A stretch of DNA of 47,766 bases from an uncultured bacterium. GTDB taxonomy: Bacteria > Desulfobacterota > GWC2-55-46. The notes under the pieces were generated by a model. That model ran no database searches. It saw nothing but the letters and a program-made list of their open reading frames with translations, and had not been told where the DNA came from. The position numbers and the translations under genes are program-made. Below, one piece after another: positions 17,459 to 27,462 of the stretch. The DNA lies in assembly GCA_905339405.1 (NCBI GenBank), contig CAJPGC010000038.1, positions 1 through 47,766 of the forward strand, written 5' to 3'. Positions within the stretch are counted from its first letter, which is position 1. Each line of letters opens with the position of its first letter.

Positions 17459-17985
17459 AAAAGGCAAGGTCAAAGTATTCGAACCCGGATTTCCAGTTCG
17501 TCCGCTTCAGCCTCTCTGGCCGTGAGTTTGGCCTCGACGTGACTGCCGTAAGAGAGATAATAAGATACAGGCCGCTGGAGACAGTTGATAACACGCGCTT
17601 TGGCGAAGGGTTCATACGGGTCCGTTCCATGCTGGTGCCGGTCATCGACCTGAATAAAAGGTTTTCCCTGCCGTCTTCTCCGTCAGAATCATCAAAGATT
17701 ATAATAACTTCCGTGGATTCTCTCATTGCCGGTCTTATTGTCGACGCCATATCCGACATCACTCCAGGCGCGAAAGATTTCGCCTTGAAGCCCGCTGGAG
17801 GCGGCTCTCCGTGGGACCCCCTGGTAGAGGCTGAGGTCGAATCTGAGGGCTCCCACGTGCTCATCATCAACGCTGACCTCCTGTTGACGCCTGAAGAGAA
17901 GTCGGCCCTTTCGGGCCCGCTCGCCATAAGGGAGGCTGACCGTCTCAAGGCCGAAATGAGCTTGAAAAAACCGGGTTTTATGTGA
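17455..17985 (+). CDS. cheW: CheW coupling protein 2
   Basis: 176 aa, a second CheW-domain protein (FQFVRFSLSGREFGLDVTAVREII, then MLVPVIDLNKRF). It shares fold but little sequence with the previous CheW. Two different coupling proteins next to one CheA could connect different receptor sets. Translation is coupled to the previous gene (ATGA overlap). The fold's second half is followed by a C-terminal tail of about 30 residues. Confidence 0.88.
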   Translation: MKKARSKYSNPDFQFVRFSLSGREFGLDVTAVREIIRYRPLETVDNTRFGEGFIRVRSMLVPVIDLNKRFSLPSSPSESSKIIITSVDSLIAGLIVDAISDITPGAKDFALKPAGGGSPWDPLVEAEVESEGSHVLIINADLLLTPEEKSALSGPLAIREADRLKAEMSLKKPGFM

Positions 17986-18017
17986 TAGCCTTTATGAACT
18001 GTATGTTCTCTCGAATA

Positions 18018-18767
18018 ATGAAATTTTCACGCAGGTTTTCAGGCGCTTTTAGCGCGCTCGCCGTCACGGCCGCGCTTTTTTCAGGCTGCGCCTCCACCCC
18101 GGAGGCCGACATCCAGAGGGACGCGGCCGGGCTGTACGGCTCTGCCGTGGAATCCTACCTTTCAGGCAGGCTCGAGGAGTCTGAAAAAGGCCTCAAGTCG
18201 ATCCTCGAGGACCACCCCCTCAGCCTCTACGCCACCGACGCCCAGCTGATGATAGGCGACGTGAGCTACGCCATGGAGAACTACGAGGACGCTGGCTCAT
18301 ATTACACGAGCTTCGTGGCCCTGCACCCGTCCCACCCCAGGGCGGCCTACGCCCAGTTCCAGAAGGGCATGAGCCACTTTAAAGACGTCCTCAGCCTCGA
18401 CAGGGACCAGACGGCCACGAGAAAGGCGCTGTTCGCCTTCGAGGACCTCCTTGCCGCATACCCGGACTCCCCGTACAGCCCCAAGGCAAAGGAGCTAGTC
18501 TCGTTCCTCAGGAACAGGCTTGCCGAGAGGGAGTTCTACATAGCCCGCTTCTATTTCAAGAACAGGAACTACAAGGGGGCGCTCGGGCGCCTCGGCGACA
18601 TACTCACCCAGTATCCCGAGTCAGGGATAAACGACAAGACGCTCTTCTACATCGGAGAGTCCTACCGCGCTCTCGGAGAGAAGGAGCTCGCGGCGGAGAC
18701 TTTCTCCACTCTCATCACCAACTACCCCGGAAGCCCGTTCGCGAAGGACGCGAAAGGGAAGCTGTAG
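18018..18767 (+). CDS. bamD: BamD-like outer-membrane assembly lipoprotein
   Basis: 249 aa. The signal peptide has a basic start (MKFSRRF) and a lipobox LFSGC, so the mature protein is a lipoprotein. The rest is TPR-like repeats; the segment around 'AEREFYIARFYFKNRNYKGAL' matches the central helices of BamD, the essential lipoprotein of the BAM complex that inserts outer-membrane beta barrels. The frame is open from GTG 17982 with other ATGs at 17994 and 18003; 18018 gives the best signal peptide but has no clear ribosome site. A YbgF/CpoB-like lipoprotein is the main alternative. Confidence 0.8.
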   Translation: MKFSRRFSGAFSALAVTAALFSGCASTPEADIQRDAAGLYGSAVESYLSGRLEESEKGLKSILEDHPLSLYATDAQLMIGDVSYAMENYEDAGSYYTSFVALHPSHPRAAYAQFQKGMSHFKDVLSLDRDQTATRKALFAFEDLLAAYPDSPYSPKAKELVSFLRNRLAEREFYIARFYFKNRNYKGALGRLGDILTQYPESGINDKTLFYIGESYRALGEKELAAETFSTLITNYPGSPFAKDAKGKL

Positions 18768-18789
18768 CTCATTGGCCCCTGGAGGCGAC

Positions 18790-19497
18790 ATGGAAAAAGG
18801 CTGGCAACACAACTACGACCTGGGCAAGCGTTCTTTCGACGAGAGGAATTACGACACAGCCCTCCAGTACCTCGAGAAGGTAGCCGCCGAGAAGAACCAG
18901 TTCGCCGACGTCTACAACATGCTCGGCCTCATCTACTACTACGGCTCCAGGTTCGAGGACGCCATCAAGGCCTTCAGGAAGGCCATCGAGATAAACCCCG
19001 CTTACACCGAAGCTTCCCTCAACCTTTCAGTCGTCTACAACGAGCTCGGCCAGTTCGAGCGCTCCTCCGAGGTCTACGCCATGGCAAGGGAGGGCAGGAA
19101 GGAGGCCGAGAGCTATCTCGACCCTTACGTCAAGGGCAAGCTCGCCAACATGCACTCCGGCCTCGGGGCGATATACAAGGACCTGGGCTTTTACAACGAA
19201 GCCGCCGACGAGTTCAAGAAGGCTTTGAAGCTCCGCCCCGGGTTCGTCGACATAAAGACGAACCTCGGCGTCGTCTACAGGGACATGAAGGACTACGAAA
19301 AAGCCCTCCGCGAGCTCGAGGAGACCGTCAGCCAGAACCCGGAGTACGCACATTCGCGCGTGCAGCTCGGCCTTACCTATTACACCATGGGGCAGCAGGA
19401 GAGGGCCAGGTCCGAATGGTTGAAGGTCCTTCGCGCCAACCCCGAGGACAAAGTTGCGCAGATGTACATGAACCTTCTTCTTACGCCGAAGGCCTGA
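18790..19497 (+). CDS. Tetratricopeptide-repeat protein
   Basis: 235 aa starting at ATG 18790 behind GGAGGC. It contains about five TPR units (for example YNMLGLIYYYGSRFEDAIKA, LGAIYKDLGFYNEAADEF, NLGVVYRDMKDYEKALREL), helical protein-interaction repeats. No signal peptide or membrane helix is seen, so it is probably cytoplasmic. It follows the bamD-like gene by 22 bp and probably shares its transcript. The specific role is unknown. Confidence 0.85.
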   Translation: MEKGWQHNYDLGKRSFDERNYDTALQYLEKVAAEKNQFADVYNMLGLIYYYGSRFEDAIKAFRKAIEINPAYTEASLNLSVVYNELGQFERSSEVYAMAREGRKEAESYLDPYVKGKLANMHSGLGAIYKDLGFYNEAADEFKKALKLRPGFVDIKTNLGVVYRDMKDYEKALRELEETVSQNPEYAHSRVQLGLTYYTMGQQERARSEWLKVLRANPEDKVAQMYMNLLLTPKA

Positions 19498-19600
19498 GGA
19501 CCGCCGCCGCTCCGCCGCTTTCCGCGGCTTCCCGTTTTTCTTTCAAAACCTTAAAAATGAAAGTCCGCCTTGAAGTGTGGGGCATTGGGCTTTTTTGCGT

Positions 19601-19620
19601 AAACGCGAGGCGTTTTTTTT
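19601..19620 (+). terminator. Terminator before the hgc unit
   Basis: AAACGC (19601-19606) and GCGTTT (19610-19615) form a short stem with loop GAG, followed by a run of T to 19620. Confidence 0.6.
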
Positions 19621-19625
19621 GTGCC

Positions 19626-19639
19626 GTACGCCGCCGTAC
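19626..19639. promoter_or_regulatory. Dyad upstream of the hgc promoter (possible operator)
   Basis: GTACG-N4-CGTAC inverted repeat, which also contains CCGTAC twice at a 10-bp interval (one helical turn). It sits 30 bp upstream of the -10 box. The AbrB-like product of the first gene is a candidate ligand, but this is inference. Confidence 0.35.
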
Positions 19640-19665
19640 AAAAAGAGTATACATTTTCTGATTTA

Positions 19666-19674
19666 TGGTATAAT
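19666..19674 (+). promoter_or_regulatory. Extended -10 promoter of the hgc unit
   Basis: TGGTATAAT at 19666-19674 is an extended -10 element identical to that of the lptC promoter. No good -35 box is found at the usual distance (AGTATA at 19646), as expected for an extended -10 promoter or one needing an activator. The first gene starts 42 bp downstream. Confidence 0.6.
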
Positions 19675-19715
19675 TCTGATTATTCTGAAAATATGGATTA
19701 CTTGGAGTCTGTTGA

Positions 19716-19985
19716 ATGGCAAGGAAGAAGAAAGATGAGTGCTGCGTCCCGTCTGTGAAAGCCGGGAGCTGCCGGGTGGAGGCCGTCGTGAGCGTGGACG
19801 ACAGGGGGCAGATGGTCCTCCCGAAGGAGCTGCGGGAGAGGGCGGGGATAAAGCCCTCAGACAAGCTCGTGGCCGCTACCTGGGAGAAGGACGGGCAGGT
19901 CTGCTGCATAACTCTAGTGAAGGTCGAGGACATGGTCTCGCTGTTGAAGGACAGGCTCGGCCCGGTGATGAGGGAGATATTTTGA
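19716..19985 (+). CDS. AbrB/SpoVT-like protein associated with HgcAB
   Basis: 89 aa with a SpoVT/AbrB-type swapped-hairpin DNA-binding core (VEAVVSVDDRGQMVLPKELR, residues 21-40, then ERAGIKPSDKLVA). It is unusually rich in cysteine for this family: C9-C10, C19, C63-C64. GGAG lies 9 nt before the ATG. Its stop overlaps the TTG start of hgcA. I recall that databases name a family of this type 'HgcAB-associated protein' (HgcC), which I could not verify here. It may regulate the operon or sense or hand over a thiophilic metal; neither is shown. Confidence 0.85.
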   Translation: MARKKKDECCVPSVKAGSCRVEAVVSVDDRGQMVLPKELRERAGIKPSDKLVAATWEKDGQVCCITLVKVEDMVSLLKDRLGPVMREIF

Positions 19986-21058
19986 AGACAAGGCCCAACG
20001 GCGGGGAGGGCTCCTGCTGCGCACCTGAGTGCTGCCAGCCGAAGCCTGCCACAGCGGACGTATTGAAGACCGATTCTGTCATTACGCGCGCTGACCGCTA
20101 TAGACATTTCCGCTGCAGGGTAGGCTCTTTCAGGACGAAGTACATGGTCAAACCCGGTCTTTACGCCCTCGGCAATCCCGGAAGGGATTCCGACGTCTTC
20201 GTCAGCGCCAACTACGGCTTGAGCTTCGACAAGCTCCGCGCCGGTATTGAAGGCATTGACGCCTGGATACTCGTCCTCGACACGAAAGGCATAAACGTAT
20301 GGTGCGCCGCGGGGAAGGGCACCTTCGGCACCGATGAGCTTGTGAAAAAGATTTTTTCAACCGGTCTTTTTAATATCGTCTCCCACAGTAGGCTCATACT
20401 CCCGCAGCTCGGCGGCCCCGGGGTGGCCGCCCACGAGGTGAAAAGGCAGACGGGCTTCCGGGTCTTGTACGGCCCGGTGAAGGCAGCCGACCTCAAGGCT
20501 TTTGTGGCCGACGGGTACAAGGCAACGCCGGAGATGAGGAGAGTGGGCTTCGGCCTTGTTGACAGGATCGTCTTGACTCCCATGGAGATAAGGCCGGCTC
20601 TCAGGATTTTCGCGCTCTTCGCCATGGTAGTGCTCGTGCTCACCGGCGCGGGGCCCTCGGGCATATCGTTCAGCGGCGCATTGAATAACGGCGTTCCGCT
20701 CGTTGCCCTCGGCCTTCTGTCAATAATAGCCGGGGCTTTCCTTACGCCCATGCTACTGCCGTGGTTGCCGTTCAGGTCTTTCGCTTTGAAGGGCTGGCTC
20801 ATGGGGCTTGCGATGGTCTTGTTCTTCGACTGGTTCGCGGGGTGGCCGCCCAATGTCTATATCAGCGCGGCGAAGTACATCTTCTTCCCGCTCGCCAGCT
20901 CCTATATCGCCCTCCAGTTCACGGGCTCTACCGTCTATACCGGACTCTCGGGAGTGCAAAAAGAGCTTCGCTATTCGCTTCCGATCTATATCGGCGGTAC
21001 GCTAGTCTCGTTTATATTGCTCACCGCGTTCAAGATAAAGACATGGGGGCTACTGTGA
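19982..21058 (+). CDS. hgcA: HgcA, corrinoid protein for mercury methylation
   Basis: 358 aa from TTG 19982, which follows GAGGGA at good spacing and overlaps the preceding stop. The N-terminus carries two vicinal cysteine pairs (C12-C13, C17-C18). The cobalamin-binding domain contains the diagnostic cap-helix motif NVWCAAGK with C108, the cysteine proposed to ligate cobalt. Other family segments are VKPGLYALGNP, SDVFVSANY, GTFGTDEL and PQLGGPGVAAHEVK. Five membrane helices follow (about 203-222, 239-260, 268-285, 293-311, 333-350). HgcA transfers a methyl group from its corrinoid to Hg(II), giving methylmercury. hgcB follows directly. Longer upstream in-frame reading runs antiphase through the AbrB gene and is rejected. 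Confidence 0.97.
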   Translation: MKTRPNGGEGSCCAPECCQPKPATADVLKTDSVITRADRYRHFRCRVGSFRTKYMVKPGLYALGNPGRDSDVFVSANYGLSFDKLRAGIEGIDAWILVLDTKGINVWCAAGKGTFGTDELVKKIFSTGLFNIVSHSRLILPQLGGPGVAAHEVKRQTGFRVLYGPVKAADLKAFVADGYKATPEMRRVGFGLVDRIVLTPMEIRPALRIFALFAMVVLVLTGAGPSGISFSGALNNGVPLVALGLLSIIAGAFLTPMLLPWLPFRSFALKGWLMGLAMVLFFDWFAGWPPNVYISAAKYIFFPLASSYIALQFTGSTVYTGLSGVQKELRYSLPIYIGGTLVSFILLTAFKIKTWGLL

Positions 21059-21351
21059 GATACCTGTCGAACGTCAGCACGCTCGAATACGACTCTTCCA
21101 AATGCACGGGCTGTACGATGTGCTCTCAGGTGTGCCCTCACGGCGTATTCGAGATGGACGGTAAAAAAGCGAGGATAACTGACGCCGACCTGTGCATGGA
21201 GTGCGGCGCGTGCATGAGGAATTGCGCGGCGGCGGCCATAACCGTTCGCTCAGGGGTAGGGTGCGCGGCAGCTCTCATAAAGGGCATGATAACCGGGGAC
21301 GCTTCCTGCGGCTGCTCTGACGGCAGCGAAAAGAACGGCGCGTGCTGTTGA
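21043..21351 (+). CDS. hgcB: HgcB, 2[4Fe-4S] ferredoxin for mercury methylation
   Basis: 102 aa from ATG 21043 (GTG 21055 is an alternative that would match the usual 'RYL' start of the family). Cluster motifs are C21-C24-C27-C31 (CTGCTMCSQVCP) and the diagnostic CMECGACMRNC with C51-C54-C57-C61. C74 in GVGCAA is the extra conserved cysteine, and the tail ends in CC (101-102) after C89 and C91. HgcB is thought to reduce the HgcA corrinoid and possibly deliver Hg(II). The residue after C61 is Ala, where a Pro is usual. The gene overlaps hgcA by 16 bp. Confidence 0.97.
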   Translation: MGATVRYLSNVSTLEYDSSKCTGCTMCSQVCPHGVFEMDGKKARITDADLCMECGACMRNCAAAAITVRSGVGCAAALIKGMITGDASCGCSDGSEKNGACC

Positions 21352-21363
21352 GCCGCTGAAATT

Positions 21364-21397
21364 AAAAAAGGCCCGGAACGAAAGTCCCGGGCCTTTT
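21364..21397. terminator. Bidirectional terminator between hgcB and alaS
   Basis: AAAAAAGGCCCGG pairs with CCGGGCCTTTTT across a short loop, with A and T runs on both sides, so it can end both the hgc transcript and the convergent alaS transcript. Confidence 0.88.
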
Positions 21398-21411
21398 TGC
21401 GTGTTATTTGA

Positions 21412-24045
<2,634 letters not shown>

Positions 24046-24080
24046 TATCTATCGTCCTTAAAAAATAATATGGATGTCTC

Positions 24081-24107
24081 GTCAGTCCTGTCAGTCCTGT
24101 CAGTCTT
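24081..24107. repeat. 9-bp tandem repeat at the end of recX
   Basis: Three tandem copies of GTCAGTCCT (24081-24089, 24090-24098, and 24099-24107 with one change). Read on the minus strand each unit contains TGA, and the first supplies the recX stop. It occupies half of the 54-bp recX-alaS spacer. Confidence 0.8.
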
Positions 24108-24576
24108 CCGTCCCGTCCGGCCTTCCAAAGGCCTTCCAGATGGCCGAAGGCGAAAAGCCCCTTGAAGACAGGTGCCTGAAAGCCTTCTCTTTTTCTTCCC
24201 TGCCTGAAAGCCCTTTGTGGCTCCTGCGCCATTTTTCAAGCGCGATGGATGCCAGCTCTTCCTCGGCGGGGCAGGCCAGCGTTACGGCCTCTTTTACTGT
24301 CTCTTTGGCTATGCCCCTGGTTATGAGGTCGTGGGCTATTTTAGCGGGCCCCCATGCCTTGTTCCTGGCCCTTGAGCGCGCCAGGGAGCGCGCGAACTCC
24401 TCGTCGTTCAGGTACCCGGCCTTCAAAAGCTTCTCTGCCGTGGTGTCAATATCTACGCCCTCAAAACCCTTGTCACGGAGCTTGGCCTTGAGCTCGAATA
24501 CGCTCCTTTGCCTCACGCCCAGGAGGCGTAGCGCAGCCCCAAGGGCGTCTTTATTATCAGGGCCGCTTTTTTTCAT
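24100..24576 (-). CDS. recX: RecX, regulator of RecA
   Basis: 158 aa with the three-helix tandem repeats of RecX (LLGVRQRSVFELKAKLRDKGF, YLNDEEFARSLARSRA, GPAKIAHDLITRGI). RecX caps RecA filaments and lowers recombinase activity. It lies between pilT and alaS; recA is 1.3 kb upstream on the same strand. The stop codon falls inside a 9-bp tandem repeat (24081-24107). Confidence 0.88.
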   Translation of the reverse strand: MKKSGPDNKDALGAALRLLGVRQRSVFELKAKLRDKGFEGVDIDTTAEKLLKAGYLNDEEFARSLARSRARNKAWGPAKIAHDLITRGIAKETVKEAVTLACPAEEELASIALEKWRRSHKGLSGREEKEKAFRHLSSRGFSPSAIWKAFGRPDGTED

Positions 24577-24668
24577 ATAAGTGGCTCAGGACGTGGCCCT
24601 CTCAAGGCTAAAACCGGGATTTATCAATCTGCGGGGAGGACAAGACAGCATATGTCCGAAGCCGCCCG

Positions 24669-25841
24669 TCAGAACCTTTCTATGTCGCCGGCCGGGGCCG
24701 GGCTGCCGCCCCCGCTTTCTTTCTCTTCTTTTTCGAAGTCCTTCCAGCCCATCTCGCTCGTCCCGGAAACACCCTTGAACTTCAACGCGAAGTCGGCCGA
24801 GTTGGAAGCCTGCCTCATCGCCTCGTCGTAGGTTATGAGCCCCTTGTTGAGGAGCGACATTATCGACTGGTCGAAGGTCTGCATGCCGTACGTCGTGTGC
24901 CCCTTGACGATGGCGTCGGCTATCTCTTTCGTCTTTTCCTTGTCCTCGATGCACTCCCTTATGCGCGCGGTCGTCACCATGACCTCGACGGCCGGGACCC
25001 TGGCCTTGCCGTCTTTCGTGGGCATGAGCCTCTGGGAGATTATCGCCTTGATGACTCCGGCGAGCTGTATCCTTATCTGCTTCTGCTGGTAAGGCGGGAA
25101 GACCGAAACTATCCTGTTGACCGTCTCGAGGGCGTCTATCGTGTGGAGGGTCGAGAGGACGAGGTGACCGGTCTCCGCGGCCGTGAGGGCTATCTCTATC
25201 ATCTCCAGGTCCCTCATCTCGCCGACCATTATGACGTCGGGGTCCTGTCTCAGGGCTCCCCGGAGCGCGTCCGAAAAGTTCTGCGCGTCGACGCCTATCT
25301 CCCTCTGGTTGATTATGCACCTCTTGTCCCTGTGGAGGAACTCGATCGGGTCTTCGGCGGTAATGACGTGAAGCGACTTGTGGTTGTTGATGTGGTCTAG
25401 GACCGAGGCCAGGGTAGTGGACTTGCCGCTTCCCGTGACTCCCGTAACGAGGACCAGGCCCCTTACCTCGTTGGCGATGGTCTCTAGCACCTTGGGGAGG
25501 TTCAGCTCCTCGAAGGTCTGTATCTTTATGGGGATGACACGCAGGACTATGCCGACCGCGCCCCTCTGCTGGAAGATGTTGACCCTGAACCTTCCGAGCC
25601 CGGGCACGCTGTAGGCCATGTCCAGCTGGTGGTGCTGGCGGAAGTGCTCTTTTTGCACCTCGTTCATGACGCGCATCGCGGCCCGCGATATCTCGTCCGG
25701 GGCGAGCCTCTCGTGGTTCTTCACCGGCACGAGCTGGCCGTGCACGCGCAATATGGGCGGCACGCCCGCCTTCAGGTGCACGTCAGAGGCCTTGCTCTTG
25801 ACGGCGATGTTGAGGATAGAGCTTAAGTCTATGTCGGCCAT
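24669..25841 (-). CDS. pilT: PilT-like twitching motility ATPase
   Basis: 390 aa of the secretion/retraction ATPase family. The N-terminal domain begins DLSSILNIAVKSKASDVHLKAG. Walker A is GVTGSGKST, the Asp box and Walker B lie in DPDVIMVGEMRD, and the C-terminal region has AIISQRLMP and an AGLITRDEA-like stretch. PilT powers type IV pilus retraction. AGGAG precedes the ATG. It lies 3 bp after recA; no other pilus gene is in the window, so it may be one of several PilT paralogues. Confidence 0.92.
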   Translation of the reverse strand: MADIDLSSILNIAVKSKASDVHLKAGVPPILRVHGQLVPVKNHERLAPDEISRAAMRVMNEVQKEHFRQHHQLDMAYSVPGLGRFRVNIFQQRGAVGIVLRVIPIKIQTFEELNLPKVLETIANEVRGLVLVTGVTGSGKSTTLASVLDHINNHKSLHVITAEDPIEFLHRDKRCIINQREIGVDAQNFSDALRGALRQDPDVIMVGEMRDLEMIEIALTAAETGHLVLSTLHTIDALETVNRIVSVFPPYQQKQIRIQLAGVIKAIISQRLMPTKDGKARVPAVEVMVTTARIRECIEDKEKTKEIADAIVKGHTTYGMQTFDQSIMSLLNKGLITYDEAMRQASNSADFALKFKGVSGTSEMGWKDFEKEEKESGGGSPAPAGDIERF

Positions 25842-25844
25842 TGG

Positions 25845-26867
25845 CTACTCCTCTTTTGCCGTCTTTATTCCGTAGTGAGTGAGTATCTTCTTCTCGATCT
25901 CGGAGGCCGTCTCGGGGTGCTCGCGGAGGAACTGCCTTGCCGCCTCGCGCCCCTGGCCGAGCCTCTCGCCGCCGTAGGAGAACCACGAGCCGCTCTTCTC
26001 GACTATGTCGGAGCCCGAGCCGAGGTCGAGTATGTCGCCCTCCCTCGAGATGCCCTCGTTAAAGAGGATGTCGAACTCCGCGTCCCTGAAGGGCGGGGCG
26101 AGCTTGTTCTTGACGACCTTGACCCTTATCCTGTTGCCTATTACCGACTCTCCCTGCTTTATCTGGCCTATCTTTCTTATGTCGAGCCTTACGGAGGCGT
26201 AGAACTTGAGGGCGTTTCCGCCGGTCGTCGTCTCGGGGCTGCCGAACATGACGCCTATCTTATGCCTTATCTGGTTGATGAAGATGACGCAGGTGTTGGA
26301 CTTGCTTATGGTCGACGTGAGCTTGCGGAGCGCCTGGCTCATGAGCCTGGCCTGAAGGCCCATGTGCGAATCCCCCATCTCGCCTTCGAGCTCGGCCCTC
26401 GGTACGAGCGCCGCGACCGAGTCGATGACGATGAGGTCCACGGCGCCGCTCCTTATGAGCACGTCGGTTATCTCGAGCGCCTGCTCGCCGGTATCCGGCT
26501 GCGACAGGAGAAGGTCGTCGGTGTTTACTCCGAGCTTCCTGGCGTAGCTGAGGTCAAGGGCGTGCTCGGCGTCTATGAAGGCGACCGTCCCGCCGGTTTT
26601 CTGCGTCTCCGCGGCGATATGGAGGGTGAGGGTGGTTTTGCCCGAGGACTCGGGGCCGAATATCTCCACGACCCTTCCCCTGGGGACGCCGCCGATGCCG
26701 AGTGCTATGTCCAGGGCGGTCGAGCCGCTCGATATGGCCGATATCTCGGCGGGCGTGGCCCCGGTGCCGAGCTTCATTATCGAGCCCTTGCCGAACTGCT
26801 TTTCGATCTGGGTTATGGCAAGCTCTATTGCCTTTGATTTATTGCCTGAGACAGTCGTGTTCGACAT
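25845..26867 (-). CDS. recA: RecA recombinase
   Basis: 340 aa. It forms filaments on single-stranded DNA, exchanges strands and triggers the SOS response. Walker A is GPESSGKTT, with RecA signatures [13 protein letters not shown] and [12 protein letters not shown]. No intein is present. Placed directly upstream of pilT and downstream of thpR and pncC, an order seen in several deltaproteobacteria. Confidence 0.98.
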   Translation of the reverse strand: MSNTTVSGNKSKAIELAITQIEKQFGKGSIMKLGTGATPAEISAISSGSTALDIALGIGGVPRGRVVEIFGPESSGKTTLTLHIAAETQKTGGTVAFIDAEHALDLSYARKLGVNTDDLLLSQPDTGEQALEITDVLIRSGAVDLIVIDSVAALVPRAELEGEMGDSHMGLQARLMSQALRKLTSTISKSNTCVIFINQIRHKIGVMFGSPETTTGGNALKFYASVRLDIRKIGQIKQGESVIGNRIRVKVVKNKLAPPFRDAEFDILFNEGISREGDILDLGSGSDIVEKSGSWFSYGGERLGQGREAARQFLREHPETASEIEKKILTHYGIKTAKEE

Positions 26868-26885
26868 CGGTTGAGCCTCCCTTTT

Positions 26886-27452
26886 TCAATTGTTTTGCGC
26901 CGTCAGGGCGAATTCCTGTATCGGGGTATATTCAGCCCCGGAGGGCTTCAGGACGCTTTTCATGAAGGCGAAAGACGAAACTGTGAAGGCCGTCTTTGCC
27001 TCGGGCTTTGCTTCGCTTACAAGTCTTCCGAGGGCCCGTCCGTCCTGGGCGGATTTTACCCTGCACAGGGTGAGGTGAGGGGTAAAAGGCCTGTCCTCCG
27101 CCTCAAAGCCCATTGCTGAAAGCCTCTCTTCGACGCTCTTCTGGAGCTTAAGAAGAGGCGCGCTCTCTTTTATCCCGGCCCACAGGACACGGGGGTTGCG
27201 GGTATTCGGAAAACAGCCCACTCCTTCGAGCTCGAGTGTGAACGGGCCAATGCCTTCGGAAGCCTTCTTGAGCCCGGCGGAAACCTCACTGACTTTAGCG
27301 TCGTCTATCTCGCCCAGGAACTTGAGGGTAAGATGGATGGATTCTGGCCTGACCCAGCTTATGCCGCGAAAGCCCCTGTCAAGGCCGGTCTGGATCGCCC
27401 TCAAAAGTTCTTTTACTTCAGAGGGTAGTTTTATGGCGACGAAGGTCCTTAT
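26886..27452 (-). CDS. thpR: RNA 2',3'-cyclic phosphodiesterase, apparent ATA start
   Basis: 188 aa of the 2H phosphoesterase superfamily, with both catalytic HxT motifs (HLTLKFLGE and PHLTLCR). The first TTG in frame (27404) would remove the conserved N-terminal strand. That strand, RTFVAIKLP, is encoded upstream and begins at ATA 27452-27450, exactly 6 nt after a perfect AAGGAG; no ATG, GTG or TTG exists between it and the in-frame stop upstream. I therefore place the start at ATA. ThpR/LigT enzymes open 2',3'-cyclic phosphates of RNA ends. It follows pncC by 10 bp. Confidence 0.85.
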   Translation of the reverse strand: MRTFVAIKLPSEVKELLRAIQTGLDRGFRGISWVRPESIHLTLKFLGEIDDAKVSEVSAGLKKASEGIGPFTLELEGVGCFPNTRNPRVLWAGIKESAPLLKLQKSVEERLSAMGFEAEDRPFTPHLTLCRVKSAQDGRALGRLVSEAKPEAKTAFTVSSFAFMKSVLKPSGAEYTPIQEFALTAQNN

Positions 27453-27462
27453 TGCCGTCTCC

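Noticed and set aside
19739-19981. Longer N-terminus for HgcA
   Set aside because: The extension would be read out of phase through the AbrB-like gene and does not resemble HgcA; the TTG at 19982 has a good ribosome site.
24081-24107. CRISPR-like tandem repeat
   Set aside because: Units are 9 bp, directly adjacent and without spacers.
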